Source: Fimbriimonadaceae bacterium
Lineage (GTDB): Bacteria; Armatimonadota; Fimbriimonadia; Fimbriimonadales; Fimbriimonadaceae
Direction of reading: 5' to 3'
Length of the DNA: 64,000 nt
NCBI GenBank assembly: GCA_019694835.1
Contig: JAIBBE010000040.1
Location: forward strand, 62,001 to 126,000
Shown one piece after another: positions 16,327-25,103 of this stretch. The position numbers were made by a program, and so were the translations under genes. Every line of letters starts with the position of its first letter. Positions within the stretch are counted from its first letter, which is position 1. The notes under the pieces are model-generated. The model saw nothing but the letters and a program-made list of their open reading frames with translations. It was not told the origin of the DNA and ran no database searches.

Positions 16327-18306
16327 TTACCGGTCCCAGAAAATCCCCAACTGACTCTCGGATGCGCTCGGCCCCTTGTCGGTCCAGTTCGCCTGCCGCG
16401 TTGCGTTCTTCGCCCAATTGATGCTGGGCGGGAAGGTGTCGGTGCCGGCGAGGTCCATGAACAGGCCAAGGCAAAGGGCGCGCTCGCGGAGGGTGCCTTT
16501 GGGGGCTTCGGCGCCTTTGCCGAGGGTGAGGCCGCTGGAGTCGTAGCTGTCGTCGCCGAGGCGGTCGAGGAGGAAGCCGATGCCGTTCGCGTTTCCGGCC
16601 CCAAGGCTGAGGTTGGGGGCGCGATACTTGTCGTTGCCCGCGCGCTCAATCAGCATCCCGAAGCCAAAGTCGTGTCCCGCGCCCATCGCCATATTCATCG
16701 GTGCGTTGTACTCGTCGTTACCCGCCTCGTCTTCGAGGTAGCCGATGGCGAAGTGGGCGCTCGCACCCTGGACATACCACTGGCCGATGTAACGGTCATT
16801 GCCGGCCGTGTCCCAGAGCATGCCGACGCCCTCCCAATAGCCGACGCCCTGGCCGAAAACTCCGCAGGTGTAGGTGTCGTCTCCATCGGTGTCGTAAAGC
16901 ACACCGATGCCGCCGCTGAGGCTGTGGCCATCCAGATAGTCTGCGCGCCGACCGTTACCACAGCCCTGCGACATGTTCGCGTTGTGGTCCTTGCTCTGGG
17001 GGCTGGCGAAGTCGAGGACGGTGTCGTTGGCGAGGTAGGTATCGGCTCCCTCGCGGTCGATCAGCATGCCAAAGCCGCCGGTCTGGCCGCAGCCTTGGAC
17101 TTGGCTGAAGCCGCTGTACGAGTCCTTGCCCTTGCCGTCCTCAACGACCCCGATTCCGAACTTGCCGTAGCCGAGCGAGTCGGCGTAGACGTCGTAGGTG
17201 TCGGTGCCTTCGCGGTCGTACACGACGGCGACACCCATCGTCGCCGAGCCGATTCCGGGGCGATGCGAGCGGTAGAGATCATCGCCGGCCAGATCAAAGA
17301 GCGCAGTGACCCCGAAGCAAGCGCTTCCGGGGCCGAATTTGCCCTTCTTGGTCCGTCCGACGAACTTGTCGATCGAGGTTCCCATGAGGCCGGGATCGCT
17401 GAGATAGCGGTCGTTGCCAGCGGAGTCCACGACGATGCTTGCCCAATTGTTCGTGGTCTGGTTCGAGGGGACGTTGAGGTAAGTGTCGTCGCCGCCGGTG
17501 TCGATGAGGAGTAGAGTTGGTCGGTCGGGATGCTGCGAATTGGATCCGCCGGTGAGGACGATAACGCCCCAATCGGTGCTCAGGGTGAAGTCATAGGCGG
17601 TCGACGAAGCGCTTGAGGACACCAGCGACATCGCCTGCTGAGCCGCGAGGGTCAGGTCATGGCCTCCGGCGACGATGTAGTTGATGTCGAGTGAGCGGTA
17701 CATCTGCAGATCCCGCTGGTTGATCGCGGGATCGTCGCTCTCGGGGTTGGATTCCAGCGTGCGTTGGAATGCTGCGCCAAAGTCTGCGACGCTAGAAAAG
17801 GCGGCACGTCGATAGGGCAGGGTGTCGAGGGCGACCTGGAGGACGATCGATGCGGCGGCCTGGACTTCGGGTGGAACCTTGGAGAGGTCGGGGATTTCGC
17901 CACGGAAGACGCCCTTGCCGCGCATCTTCTCGAGCACGATCTTGAGGGCACCAGCGGTTTTGGCCTGATCGATGGCAGCTTGGATCGGGTTGCCGAGGAG
18001 GGTACGGCGACTGCCTCCGCCGATCATCCGCCCGCCTGCGGAGACCGTCTCGCTGGGCTGGCCGCCGGTAACCGAAAACTGCTTGCGCCACATATCGGCA
18101 TAGAACGGCATGCGCCACGGGTTCTCGTGGGCGGCTTCGAAAAACGGAGTTGCGAATTCGCTCTGGCGGAAGAACCGCAGCAGTCCGGTATCGAACCGCG
18201 CGGTCTTCGTCGACAGCGAAGCCGTTCCCAGCGCAACTTCGAAATCGTTGTCTAAACTGTATGAACCCTGAGCGGTGACCAGTCCGATCGTGCAGAGAGC
18301 AGCCAA
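16327..18306 (-). CDS. Secreted protein with twelve D-x-x-G-x-D-x-Y repeats
   Basis: About 659 residues from a TTG at 18306 with a GAGGAGG site upstream and a short signal peptide (ALCTIGLVTAQG). An ATG at 18771 would add a low-quality extension inside the opposite gene, so I reject it. Residues 1-270 are a helical region of unknown fold. The rest contains twelve D/E-x-x-G-x-D-x-Y/F units (DTGGDDTY, DSAGNDRY, DLAGDDLY, DREGTDTY, DGKGKDSY, DREGADTY, DTDGDDTY, DTAGNDRY, DEAGNDEY, ERAGNDKY, DRLGDDSY, DLAGTDTF) alternating with Gly-rich GxGxGxL strands. The pattern suggests a parallel beta structure with Asp-rich, perhaps calcium-binding, turns. No function known to me. Confidence 0.75.
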   Translation of the reverse strand: MAALCTIGLVTAQGSYSLDNDFEVALGTASLSTKTARFDTGLLRFFRQSEFATPFFEAAHENPWRMPFYADMWRKQFSVTGGQPSETVSAGGRMIGGGSRRTLLGNPIQAAIDQAKTAGALKIVLEKMRGKGVFRGEIPDLSKVPPEVQAAASIVLQVALDTLPYRRAAFSSVADFGAAFQRTLESNPESDDPAINQRDLQMYRSLDINYIVAGGHDLTLAAQQAMSLVSSSASSTAYDFTLSTDWGVIVLTGGSNSQHPDRPTLLLIDTGGDDTYLNVPSNQTTNNWASIVVDSAGNDRYLSDPGLMGTSIDKFVGRTKKGKFGPGSACFGVTALFDLAGDDLYRSHRPGIGSATMGVAVVYDREGTDTYDVYADSLGYGKFGIGVVEDGKGKDSYSGFSQVQGCGQTGGFGMLIDREGADTYLANDTVLDFASPQSKDHNANMSQGCGNGRRADYLDGHSLSGGIGVLYDTDGDDTYTCGVFGQGVGYWEGVGMLWDTAGNDRYIGQWYVQGASAHFAIGYLEDEAGNDEYNAPMNMAMGAGHDFGFGMLIERAGNDKYRAPNLSLGAGNANGIGFLLDRLGDDSYDSSGLTLGKGAEAPKGTLRERALCLGLFMDLAGTDTFPPSINWAKNATRQANWTDKGPSASESQLGIFWDR

Positions 18307-19816
18307 ATTAATGATCGTGTTCCTCCTCGGCCTCGTCGCCACGAGGTCGTTTGGCGTCGAGACGCCCGAGGATATTAACGCACGAATGTCCCTGAACGCA
18401 CCCGCCCTGCCCGTGGCGCGGCCATCTTGCCCGCGCGTCGCTAGCCTTTGCCCAGGTGCCTGGTCTTCAAATCCCTCCGAATCGAAAACGGAGTTTCCCA
18501 TATCAGTGGAAGTGTCGCCAAGCGCGGGCAAGATGGCCGCGCCACGAGGAGGCCAGCAAGAGCCTCCTCCCATCCCCGAAGACCCGGGAGTCCGAAACCC
18601 GCCGCCGGAGATCAAGTTTGAGGCTTGGAAACTCGTCCGCCAGACTGACCAGGCTGAGGAGTACGAGCTGAGCTTTCCGACTGCCATGGAGACGGCGTAC
18701 CCGGAGAACAACCGCGTTCCGGTCCGCGCATTCCTTCCCGCCGACCGACTCGGGCCGGTTCCGGTCGTCATCCTGCTTCACTACTGGGGCGCGACAAGCA
18801 GCAGCGTCGAGCAGTCGATGGCGGAGCAGTTGAACCGGCGTGGGATTGCTGCCGTGATCATCGCGCTCCCGTATCACATGGCACGAACCCCGAAAGGAAC
18901 CCGCTCGGGTGAACTCGCGATCCAGCCCGACCCGGCCAAACTCGTCGTGACCATGGCCCAGTGCGTCTGGGACGTGCGCCGGACCATCGACTGGATTCAA
19001 TCGAACCGGGACTTCAACGCCAATAAGATCGGGATCAGCGGGACGAGCCTGGGGTCGATCGTCGCATCATTAACCTTCGGTATCGACCAGCGCATCGTGG
19101 CCGGTTGCTTCATGCTCGGTGGAGGCGACCTCGCCCACATCCTCTGGAACAGTTCAAGGGTCGTTAGCGAGCGCGAAGCGTTGCGAAAACGCGGCTATAC
19201 CGAGGAGCGGATGCGGGAAGCACTGACGTGCATCGAGCCGCTGCAGGTGCTTAAGCCCAGCGAACGGAAAGTCTTCATTGTCGGGGCGAAGCACGACACG
19301 GTCATCCCCCCGGCCGATGTCACCAAGCTCATCGATGCCCTCACCGCACCTGAACCTCAGGGCGGGACGCACGGGACTGAAGCTTCAGATATTGGAGAGC
19401 CTCGGAAATTGGCGTCCCATGCCACCCGTGCCAACGAAGGCACCTCCGAACCCTCGGTCCTTTGGCTGGATTCCGGCCACTATGGCGGGATCTTCGTGGA
19501 ACGTCAGCTCGCTCGCCAAATGGCCTCATTCTTCGATGCGTCGTTCGACGGACGTGGGTTCAACTCACCGAAGAGCCTCATCGCGCCAACCGTGCGGATT
19601 GGACTGGAGGTGAATCCGTCGAGCGGGCTTCAGGTCGCGGTGGGATTCGATGTCTGGCGTTGGAGTCGGAACGCTGACGGATTCGCGTCAATACTCCTTA
19701 CGCCGAAGGGAGTCCAGGGCTTCCTGGGATACAACATCAGCAACGGACTCGCCTTCGGGATTTCGATACTCCCCAAGCGGACGACGGTGGGTGCGTTTTG
19801 GAGCGTGGTGCTGTAA
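18275..19816 (+). CDS. Secreted alpha/beta hydrolase with a repeat-derived insertion
   Basis: 513 residues from GTG 18275, or 501 from ATG 18311, which gives a cleaner signal peptide (MIVFLLGLVATRSFG). The hydrolase domain has VVILLHYWG for the oxyanion strand and GISGTSLGS as nucleophile elbow (GTSLG with Ser), the acid around VGAKHDTVIPP and the His in DSGHYGG. A C-terminal 70-residue segment follows the lid. Residues about 45-90 are encoded by a perfect 25-bp inverted repeat pair and its loop (18412-18546), an insertion placed just after the signal peptide. Its 5' end overlaps the start region of the divergent repeat protein. Substrate unknown. Confidence 0.78.
   Translation: MTSPIVQRAAKLMIVFLLGLVATRSFGVETPEDINARMSLNAPALPVARPSCPRVASLCPGAWSSNPSESKTEFPISVEVSPSAGKMAAPRGGQQEPPPIPEDPGVRNPPPEIKFEAWKLVRQTDQAEEYELSFPTAMETAYPENNRVPVRAFLPADRLGPVPVVILLHYWGATSSSVEQSMAEQLNRRGIAAVIIALPYHMARTPKGTRSGELAIQPDPAKLVVTMAQCVWDVRRTIDWIQSNRDFNANKIGISGTSLGSIVASLTFGIDQRIVAGCFMLGGGDLAHILWNSSRVVSEREALRKRGYTEERMREALTCIEPLQVLKPSERKVFIVGAKHDTVIPPADVTKLIDALTAPEPQGGTHGTEASDIGEPRKLASHATRANEGTSEPSVLWLDSGHYGGIFVERQLARQMASFFDASFDGRGFNSPKSLIAPTVRIGLEVNPSSGLQVAVGFDVWRWSRNADGFASILLTPKGVQGFLGYNISNGLAFGISILPKRTTVGAFWSVVL
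18412..18546. repeat. Family E inverted-repeat element inside the hydrolase gene
   Basis: Perfect 25-bp arms at 18412-18436 and 18522-18546, outer sequence CGTGGCGCGGCC, separated by 85 bases. The whole element is in frame with the hydrolase. The same outer sequence, with a different core (GTCCCG rather than ATCTTG), occurs at 37699 and 38584. Confidence 0.9.
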
Positions 19817-20571
19817 TCGATCCCGACCTCGCCGCGTGCGGCCGGCGCAATGTCGCCCACACCTATGTCGAGCTCTCGCGGACTGTGCCGGGGGCCAAGG
19901 TCGAGCGGCACTACGGGTTCATTGCCGTGACGGCTCCGATCAGCCTGTCGTTCTGCAACTTTGCCCTCGATTTCGATCTGCGAGACCGGGATCCGGCGCG
20001 GGTCATGGCCGCTTTGAGGCAGACGATGGACGGGAAGGAAGCCTTCAGGGCGTTTCATATCCCCGTTCAGGAGGACGACCCCACTGCGGACATCTTGGTC
20101 AGCGCGGGTTGGCGACGCCAGCATACGCTCGCCCAAATGGCATGGCGTCCAGAGTCGACCACCACCGACGTACACCTTTACCCCTGCACCCACCCGGCGG
20201 AGCGACTAGAAATCGCGGTGTTCATGGTCGAACAGTTCTTTTGGCGTCAGTCCTCGGCTATGCGCCAGGCAATCCTCGACGCCACGATTGCCTCAAGCCA
20301 CGAGATTTACCGTGTGGGAAGCGGGGACTCCATCGAGGCAGCGGTGATGGCCTCTCGACTCCCGGACAGCCTCGGCCTCTATAACCTCTGTGTGCGCCGG
20401 AATCTGCGTGGGCGAGGCTTGGGCGGTCGCGTGGTGAAGGCAATTCAGGCCCTGGCCGCCGAAGCCAATCTGCCGGTCGTACTGCAATGTGAAGCGACCC
20501 TCGAGGATTGGTATGCGTACCATGGTATGAAAATTGTCGGAATTGTCGAATCGTATGCGCTTTTCCGGTAA
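19798..20571 (+). CDS. GNAT family N-acetyltransferase
   Basis: 257 residues. The C-terminal half has the acetyl-CoA motif A as LCVRRNLRGRGLGGRVVKA (R/Q-x-x-G-x-G/A) and a final strand LEDWYAYHGMKIVG with the usual Tyr. The N-terminal half resembles a second, degenerate GNAT lobe. It starts with TTG at 19798, overlapping the end of the hydrolase gene by 19 bases, which suggests coupling. Acceptor unknown. Confidence 0.78.
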   Translation: MERGAVIDPDLAACGRRNVAHTYVELSRTVPGAKVERHYGFIAVTAPISLSFCNFALDFDLRDRDPARVMAALRQTMDGKEAFRAFHIPVQEDDPTADILVSAGWRRQHTLAQMAWRPESTTTDVHLYPCTHPAERLEIAVFMVEQFFWRQSSAMRQAILDATIASSHEIYRVGSGDSIEAAVMASRLPDSLGLYNLCVRRNLRGRGLGGRVVKAIQALAAEANLPVVLQCEATLEDWYAYHGMKIVGIVESYALFR

Positions 20572-20579
20572 TCCTTGGC

Positions 20580-20585
20580 TATAAT
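20580..20585 (+). promoter_or_regulatory. -10 box of the prepilin-like gene
   Basis: A perfect TATAAT ends 24 bases before the ATG at 20610, with GGAGAGG at 20594-20600 as ribosome binding site. No clear -35 box is visible 17 bases upstream. Confidence 0.55.
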
Positions 20586-20609
20586 GGGGAATTGGAGAGG
20601 TTGGCCGTA

Positions 20610-21485
20610 ATGCCGAAGCGACTTGGCTTCACGTTGATAGAGCTTCTGGTCGTGCTTGCGATCTTGGTGATTCTGGCAGGCATCCTCTTCCCTGTCTTCG
20701 CCTCGGCTCGGGATAGCGCCCGCCAGACGATGTGCATCAGCAATTTCCGCCAAGTGAATCTGGCCACCACGCTCTATTACTCCGACTACGATGAGCGGAC
20801 CGTTCCGGCCAGCTATACGGCCCAAGAGGTTGGTACTTCCACCACGGATCGCACCTGGGTGCAACTGGTGCTTCCCTACGTGAGGTCGTTCGGAGTATTC
20901 AAGTGTCCGGGCGATCATGGCGTTAAGCCGAACGAGCAAGCCACCTTCGACGAGGATCTCGTTGCTGGCGATGCCTATTCCCGCTACTACCGCGCTTCGC
21001 AGCGCTCCAACATCGGCTACAACTACGTTTACCTCTCGCCAATGGCCAGACTCGGCAATGGTCGATGGAGTCCCTTTACGCGCAGTGCATCAACGGTCAG
21101 TGACCCGAGCCGAGCTTTCGTCTATGTGGACTCGGTCTGGGAGATCGACTCGAGCGGACGCCCCAGCGGCGGCGGCAGCTATCTCGTGGTACCGCCGTGC
21201 CGATACACCAGCGACGGAATCGGACGTTACGACACGTTCATGATGCCTGCGTTGAACGACTCTCAGGTTTACAAAGCGAACGCGGGTTGGCTGCCGAGTG
21301 AGGGAAACAGGCCGGCCAAATATGGTGGCGTTTATCCCTGGCATCGAGGACGGGCCACGGTGGCCTTTGCCGACGGAAGTGTTCGCTCGCTCACTCTCTC
21401 AGGTCTTACTCGTGGCTGTGACGTTCGTCCGGATTGGGGAGGAACGATTTTCGATCTCGTCAGCTATGGCTGGGATATGAACTGA
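20610..21485 (+). CDS. Prepilin-type protein with H-X9-DG C-terminus
   Basis: 291 residues from ATG 20610. It starts with a type IV prepilin leader and methylation site (MPKRLGFTLIELLVVLAIL), so it is cleaved after Gly and methylated on Phe, then assembled by a type II secretion or pilus-like machine. The body has ARDSARQTMCISNFRQVNLA and FKCPGDH, and ends with RATVAFADGSVRSLTL, the DG motif of this family, very abundant in Armatimonadota and Planctomycetota. The upstream ATG at 20508 is excluded because it lacks the leader and lies before the -10 box. Confidence 0.9.
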   Translation: MPKRLGFTLIELLVVLAILVILAGILFPVFASARDSARQTMCISNFRQVNLATTLYYSDYDERTVPASYTAQEVGTSTTDRTWVQLVLPYVRSFGVFKCPGDHGVKPNEQATFDEDLVAGDAYSRYYRASQRSNIGYNYVYLSPMARLGNGRWSPFTRSASTVSDPSRAFVYVDSVWEIDSSGRPSGGGSYLVVPPCRYTSDGIGRYDTFMMPALNDSQVYKANAGWLPSEGNRPAKYGGVYPWHRGRATVAFADGSVRSLTLSGLTRGCDVRPDWGGTIFDLVSYGWDMN

Positions 21486-21487
21486 GC

Positions 21488-21907
21488 ATGAGGGCGGTTC
21501 TTGCACTCTTGCTCATCTCTGCAGCATCCCAGACCTTCTCCCAACCCGCCACTACACCCAAGACGGGCTCCGCCGAGCGCAAGGCCTTCCTCGATGGCAT
21601 CCGACCCCTTGCCGAGAAGAAACTCAAGCAGAAGATCATCTTCCAGGTTCAGATCCTCAAGACCTCGAAGGGCTTTGCCTTCCTTACGGCCCGCCCGCTA
21701 AAACCGAATGGCAAGTCGATCGACTGGAGCAAAACTGTTTGGGCACAAGACATCAAGGAAGGCGTCTTTGACGAGCAGGTGATGGCGCTGCTCAAGAAGT
21801 CCGGCACCAAGTGGAAGGTCCTCGAATGGACCCTCGGCGCCACCGACTTCCCCGCGCTTGAATGGGTCGAAAAGCATCGCGCGCCCAAGTCGATCCTGCC
21901 CAGTTGA
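21488..21907 (+). CDS. Small secreted protein, 139 aa, unknown
   Basis: Starts with ATG at 21488, three bases after the stop of the prepilin gene, so the two are cotranscribed. A signal peptide (MRAVLALLLISAASQTFSQ) precedes a basic domain with KKLKQKIIFQVQILKTSKGFAFL and DWSKTVWAQDIKEG. The domain looks like a small beta fold. No family recognised. Confidence 0.7.
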   Translation: MRAVLALLLISAASQTFSQPATTPKTGSAERKAFLDGIRPLAEKKLKQKIIFQVQILKTSKGFAFLTARPLKPNGKSIDWSKTVWAQDIKEGVFDEQVMALLKKSGTKWKVLEWTLGATDFPALEWVEKHRAPKSILPS

Positions 21908-21987
21908 CCTTACTCTTACGGGTTTGCCGCCGACTTGGCGATTGTTGGCACGGAACCTGCCGTCTTGTTGATCAAAGGATGCAAGCC

Positions 21988-22296
21988 ATGTTGAATCTGT
22001 TACTCGTTAGTTCCGCCGTTGCCAGCGTTCCCTCTCAAGGTGACCTGGGCCGCTTTGAGATTACGGAGGTTACGCGGCACGAAGCTTTCGCCGGTCGATT
22101 GGGCAAGCGCATCACCGAACGCCTCGAAGTCCGACGTGACGGCAAGGACTATCAGGTCATTATCGATGGCGCCTTCCACAGTCGAATGGGCGGACGTCAG
22201 ATGCCCCGCCTTTCCGCTGGCAATTCCGTCCGATTGCGCGGATCTCAGAAGGGCTCGATCATTCGAGTGAATTGGGACGGCGTCCGTAAGAGTTAG
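21988..22296 (+). CDS. Small secreted protein, 102 aa, unknown
   Basis: An ATG at 21988 with AAAGGA about 9 bases upstream gives a signal peptide (MLNLLLVSSAVASVPSQG) and an 85-residue basic domain ending IIRVNWDGVRKS. A second ATG three codons earlier (21979) is too close to the ribosome binding site. It lies 81 bases after the previous small secreted gene. No family recognised. Confidence 0.6.
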   Translation: MLNLLLVSSAVASVPSQGDLGRFEITEVTRHEAFAGRLGKRITERLEVRRDGKDYQVIIDGAFHSRMGGRQMPRLSAGNSVRLRGSQKGSIIRVNWDGVRKS

Positions 22297-22319
22297 AAGC
22301 AGCAGCCGTGGTAGGGTTC

Positions 22320-22347
22320 GAGCCCCTCTCGTTCGCGAGGGGGGCTC
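22320..22347 (+). terminator. Hairpin after the small secreted genes
   Basis: GAGCCCCTCTCG pairs with CGAGGGGGGCTC (two bulged G) around a short loop. No long T-run follows, so it may be a factor-dependent terminator or an mRNA-stabilising hairpin. Confidence 0.45.
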
Positions 22348-22448
22348 GCTGCTGTTCGAGTTGCGGTAGAGAAGGCGGCGCCTTAGCTCTGTCATAATAG
22401 GCCACCGCCATCATTCAGTTTCAACGGCGAAACGGAGGTTATCACCGC

Positions 22449-24416
22449 ATGTCTGCAATTCCTGCCAACAGAGCAACGACCAAGCTCGATTTCCTTAGGC
22501 TCATGATGACGAGCCGAGAAGGCGACCGCCGCGAAGGCATCCTGTTGCGCCAAAGCAAAGGCTGGTTCCAGGTCAGCGGCATGGGACACGAGGCGCTGGC
22601 CGCAATGCAGATGTCGCTTCGCGAAGACGACTACATCTTCCCTTACTACCGCTCTCGAGCCTTGATGTTGGCGCGCGGCATGAGCGGTTACGACTTGGCC
22701 CTCGCTTACTTTGCCAAGCGCGAGTCGAGCAGTGGTGGGCGCCAAATGCCGGGTCACTACTCGGATCGCAAGCTCAACGTCTTCAGCGTCTGCACGCCGA
22801 CCGGCGGTTCGCTGCTTCCTGCATGCGGTACGGCCTGGGCGATGAAGCTGGCAGGCAAGGACGGAGTGTGCATCGCCAGCGTCGGCGATGCCGCCAGCCG
22901 CCAAGGAGAATTTTACGAAGCCATCGCGTGGGCTGTGCAAGAAAAGCTTCCCCTGATCTTCGTCATCGAAGACAACAAGTACGGCATTTCAACGCCGACC
23001 GACCACTTTTTCGCCTACAAGATCGGCGGCATCCTCAGCGAAGAGCACTTGGTCAAGGTCAACGGTCGGCTCATTGACGATGTCGATCGATGCACGAAGG
23101 CTGCCGTGGAAAAGGCTCGGCGCGGGGACGGCCCCACCATCCTGTGGTGTGACCTCGACCGGCTATCCAGCCACACCTCGTCCGATGACCATCGGGTCTA
23201 TCGCGATCTTGCCGACATCGAGGCGATGGCCGACCGAGATCCCATCAAGCTCCTCAAGGACGAACTCATCGCTTCGGGCGAGATCACCGAGGAAGACTTC
23301 GCGCGCATGCAAGAAGAGGTGGCGGCCGAAGTCGACGCCGACTACCTCAAGGCCGAGAAGGCGGCTGACCCGCTTGCGGCCGAGGTCTACGCCCACTCAT
23401 GGGGCGAAGACAAGCCCGCCGAGATTCCCCCGATCGAAGTTGGGCCTCAGACGATGGTCGAAGCGATCAACAAAACCTTCCGCAAAGCCCTGGAGAACGA
23501 TCCCGGCGTCATCTTCTTCGGTGAAGATATCGAGGACCCCAAGGGTGGCGTCTTTGGACTCACCAAGGGCCTGTCCGAAGCCTTTCCAAAGCAGGTCTTC
23601 AACTCGCCGCTGGCAGAAGCCACCATCATGGGTGCGGCGGTCGGGTTGGCGGCAGCCGGGATGAAGCCGGTCTTTGAGCTTCAATTCATCGACTTCGTGG
23701 CGCCCGGGTGGAACCAGATCACGACCAACATGAGCACTCTGCGATGGCGCAGTTTCGGCGATTGGACCTGTCCACTCGTGATCTATGCCCCGTACGGTGC
23801 CTACCTGCCGGGTGGCTCGCTCTGGCACAGCCAAGCCAACGAAGCCTATCTTGCCCATACGCCCGGCATTAAGGTCGCCATCCCCTCGACGCCGGAGGAT
23901 GCGGCCGGATTGTTCTGGACCGCGATTCACTCCAACGATCCCTGCTTCATTCTCATTCCGAAGCACATTTTCCGAAAGCGGGTCGATGTCAAGAAGGTTG
24001 AGCCCGTACCATTCGGTAAGGCCCGCCTGGTTCGCGAGGGCTCCGACGTCACGCTCGTGACATGGGGCAATACCCTCGAAATCGCCGAAGAAGCGGCCGC
24101 CCGGCTTGGTGCCGAATGCAGCGTGGAGATCATTGACCTCCGTTCGATCGTGCCCTGTGACTACGAGACCATCACCGCGTCGGTCGAGAGGACGGGACGC
24201 CTTGTCGTCGTGCAGGAGGACACCCGCACGGGAGGCTTCGGTCAAACCGTGATCGCGGAAATGGTTGGCAAGTCGGAGAGGTTCAATCTCTTCCTTGCCT
24301 CACCCCAACTGGTCTCGCGCGAGGATGTCCACATCGGCTACAACCCGATCTACGAATATGCTGCGCTGCCAGACGTGGACCAAGTCGTCGACGCCATTCG
24401 CACGACGATGGAGTAA
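22449..24416 (+). CDS. 2-oxoacid dehydrogenase E1, alpha and beta subunits fused
   Basis: 655 residues. Residues 1-310 match E1 alpha: GWFQVSGMGHEA, and the thiamine diphosphate motif beginning GD at 146-147 and ending EDN near 176. A linker of about 20 residues leads to E1 beta (from about 335, MVEAINKTFRKAL), with FGEDIEDPKGGVFGLTKGL, NSPLAEATIMGAAVG and QFIDFVAPGWNQI. The E1 component decarboxylates pyruvate or branched-chain 2-oxoacids and passes the acyl group to E2 lipoate. The substrate cannot be settled from sequence; the alpha part looks closest to branched-chain enzymes. E2 and E3 are not nearby. Start supported by ACGGAGG 10 bases upstream and a CATAAT box at about 22393. Confidence 0.9.
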   Translation: MSAIPANRATTKLDFLRLMMTSREGDRREGILLRQSKGWFQVSGMGHEALAAMQMSLREDDYIFPYYRSRALMLARGMSGYDLALAYFAKRESSSGGRQMPGHYSDRKLNVFSVCTPTGGSLLPACGTAWAMKLAGKDGVCIASVGDAASRQGEFYEAIAWAVQEKLPLIFVIEDNKYGISTPTDHFFAYKIGGILSEEHLVKVNGRLIDDVDRCTKAAVEKARRGDGPTILWCDLDRLSSHTSSDDHRVYRDLADIEAMADRDPIKLLKDELIASGEITEEDFARMQEEVAAEVDADYLKAEKAADPLAAEVYAHSWGEDKPAEIPPIEVGPQTMVEAINKTFRKALENDPGVIFFGEDIEDPKGGVFGLTKGLSEAFPKQVFNSPLAEATIMGAAVGLAAAGMKPVFELQFIDFVAPGWNQITTNMSTLRWRSFGDWTCPLVIYAPYGAYLPGGSLWHSQANEAYLAHTPGIKVAIPSTPEDAAGLFWTAIHSNDPCFILIPKHIFRKRVDVKKVEPVPFGKARLVREGSDVTLVTWGNTLEIAEEAAARLGAECSVEIIDLRSIVPCDYETITASVERTGRLVVVQEDTRTGGFGQTVIAEMVGKSERFNLFLASPQLVSREDVHIGYNPIYEYAALPDVDQVVDAIRTTME

Positions 24417-24445
24417 GCGCGGGGTGTAGGTGATACACTGACGCC

Positions 24446-25102
24446 ATGGTGCTCTCTGCTCTCGTGGTCTTGGTTGCTTCGAGCGAAGCGATCTCGCTCT
24501 TCAACGGCAAGGACCTGGCTGGCTGGCACATGGATGTCCCGGCGCTGGACAAAGACCCGAACGGGAAGAAGCCGTTCATTGTGCGCAATGGCGTCCTCGT
24601 CAGCCTGGGCTCGCCCGGCGGTCACCTGATCACCAACGATTCCTACCACGACTACCGCCTGACTATCGAGTACCGTTTCTCGGCTCAGCCCGGCAACTGT
24701 GGGGTCCTCGTGCACGCCTCCAAGCCTCGCCGCCTGTATGACATGTTCCCGCAGTCGATCGAAGTGCAGATGCAAAGCGGTGACGCCGGTGACTTTTGGT
24801 GCATCGGCGAGAACATCGAAGTACCGGACATGGAGAAGCGCCGTGGCCCGAAGGAGAATTGGGGGGTTGACGGCGACAAAGCTCGACGCATCGTGAATCT
24901 GACCGACGGCTCCGAGAAGCCGCTGGGTCAGTGGAATACGATGGAAATCGAGTGCAAGGGCAAAGGCGTCAAAGTCTGGGTGAACGGCACCTTGGTGAAC
25001 GACGGCTTCAACGCGACCGCCAGCAAAGGCCAAATCGCGCTTCAGGCCGAAGGCTCGGAGGTTGAGTTCCGGAATATCGTTCTGAAGCCGCTTACGAAGT
25101 AG
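24446..25102 (+). CDS. Secreted DUF1080 (3-keto-disaccharide hydrolase / LamG-like) protein
   Basis: 218 residues with a short signal peptide (MVLSALVVLVASSEA) and the DUF1080 hallmarks ISLFNGKDLAGWHMD, DYRLTIEYRFSAQPGNCGVLVH, PQSIEVQMQSGDAGDFW and a C-terminal GQIALQAEGSEVEFRNI. Members act on oligosaccharides, some as 3-keto-glycoside hydrolases. Carbohydrate genes on the opposite strand follow immediately, which fits a polysaccharide-use neighbourhood. It lies 29 bases after the E1 gene, so it may share its transcript. Confidence 0.88.
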   Translation: MVLSALVVLVASSEAISLFNGKDLAGWHMDVPALDKDPNGKKPFIVRNGVLVSLGSPGGHLITNDSYHDYRLTIEYRFSAQPGNCGVLVHASKPRRLYDMFPQSIEVQMQSGDAGDFWCIGENIEVPDMEKRRGPKENWGVDGDKARRIVNLTDGSEKPLGQWNTMEIECKGKGVKVWVNGTLVNDGFNATASKGQIALQAEGSEVEFRNIVLKPLTK

Positions 25103-25103
25103 C

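Noticed and set aside
18307..18771. Upstream extension of the D-x-x-G-x-D-x-Y protein to an ATG at 18771
   Set aside because: The added 155 residues are antisense to the hydrolase gene and the family E repeat, are of poor composition, and precede a good signal peptide and ribosome site at 18306.
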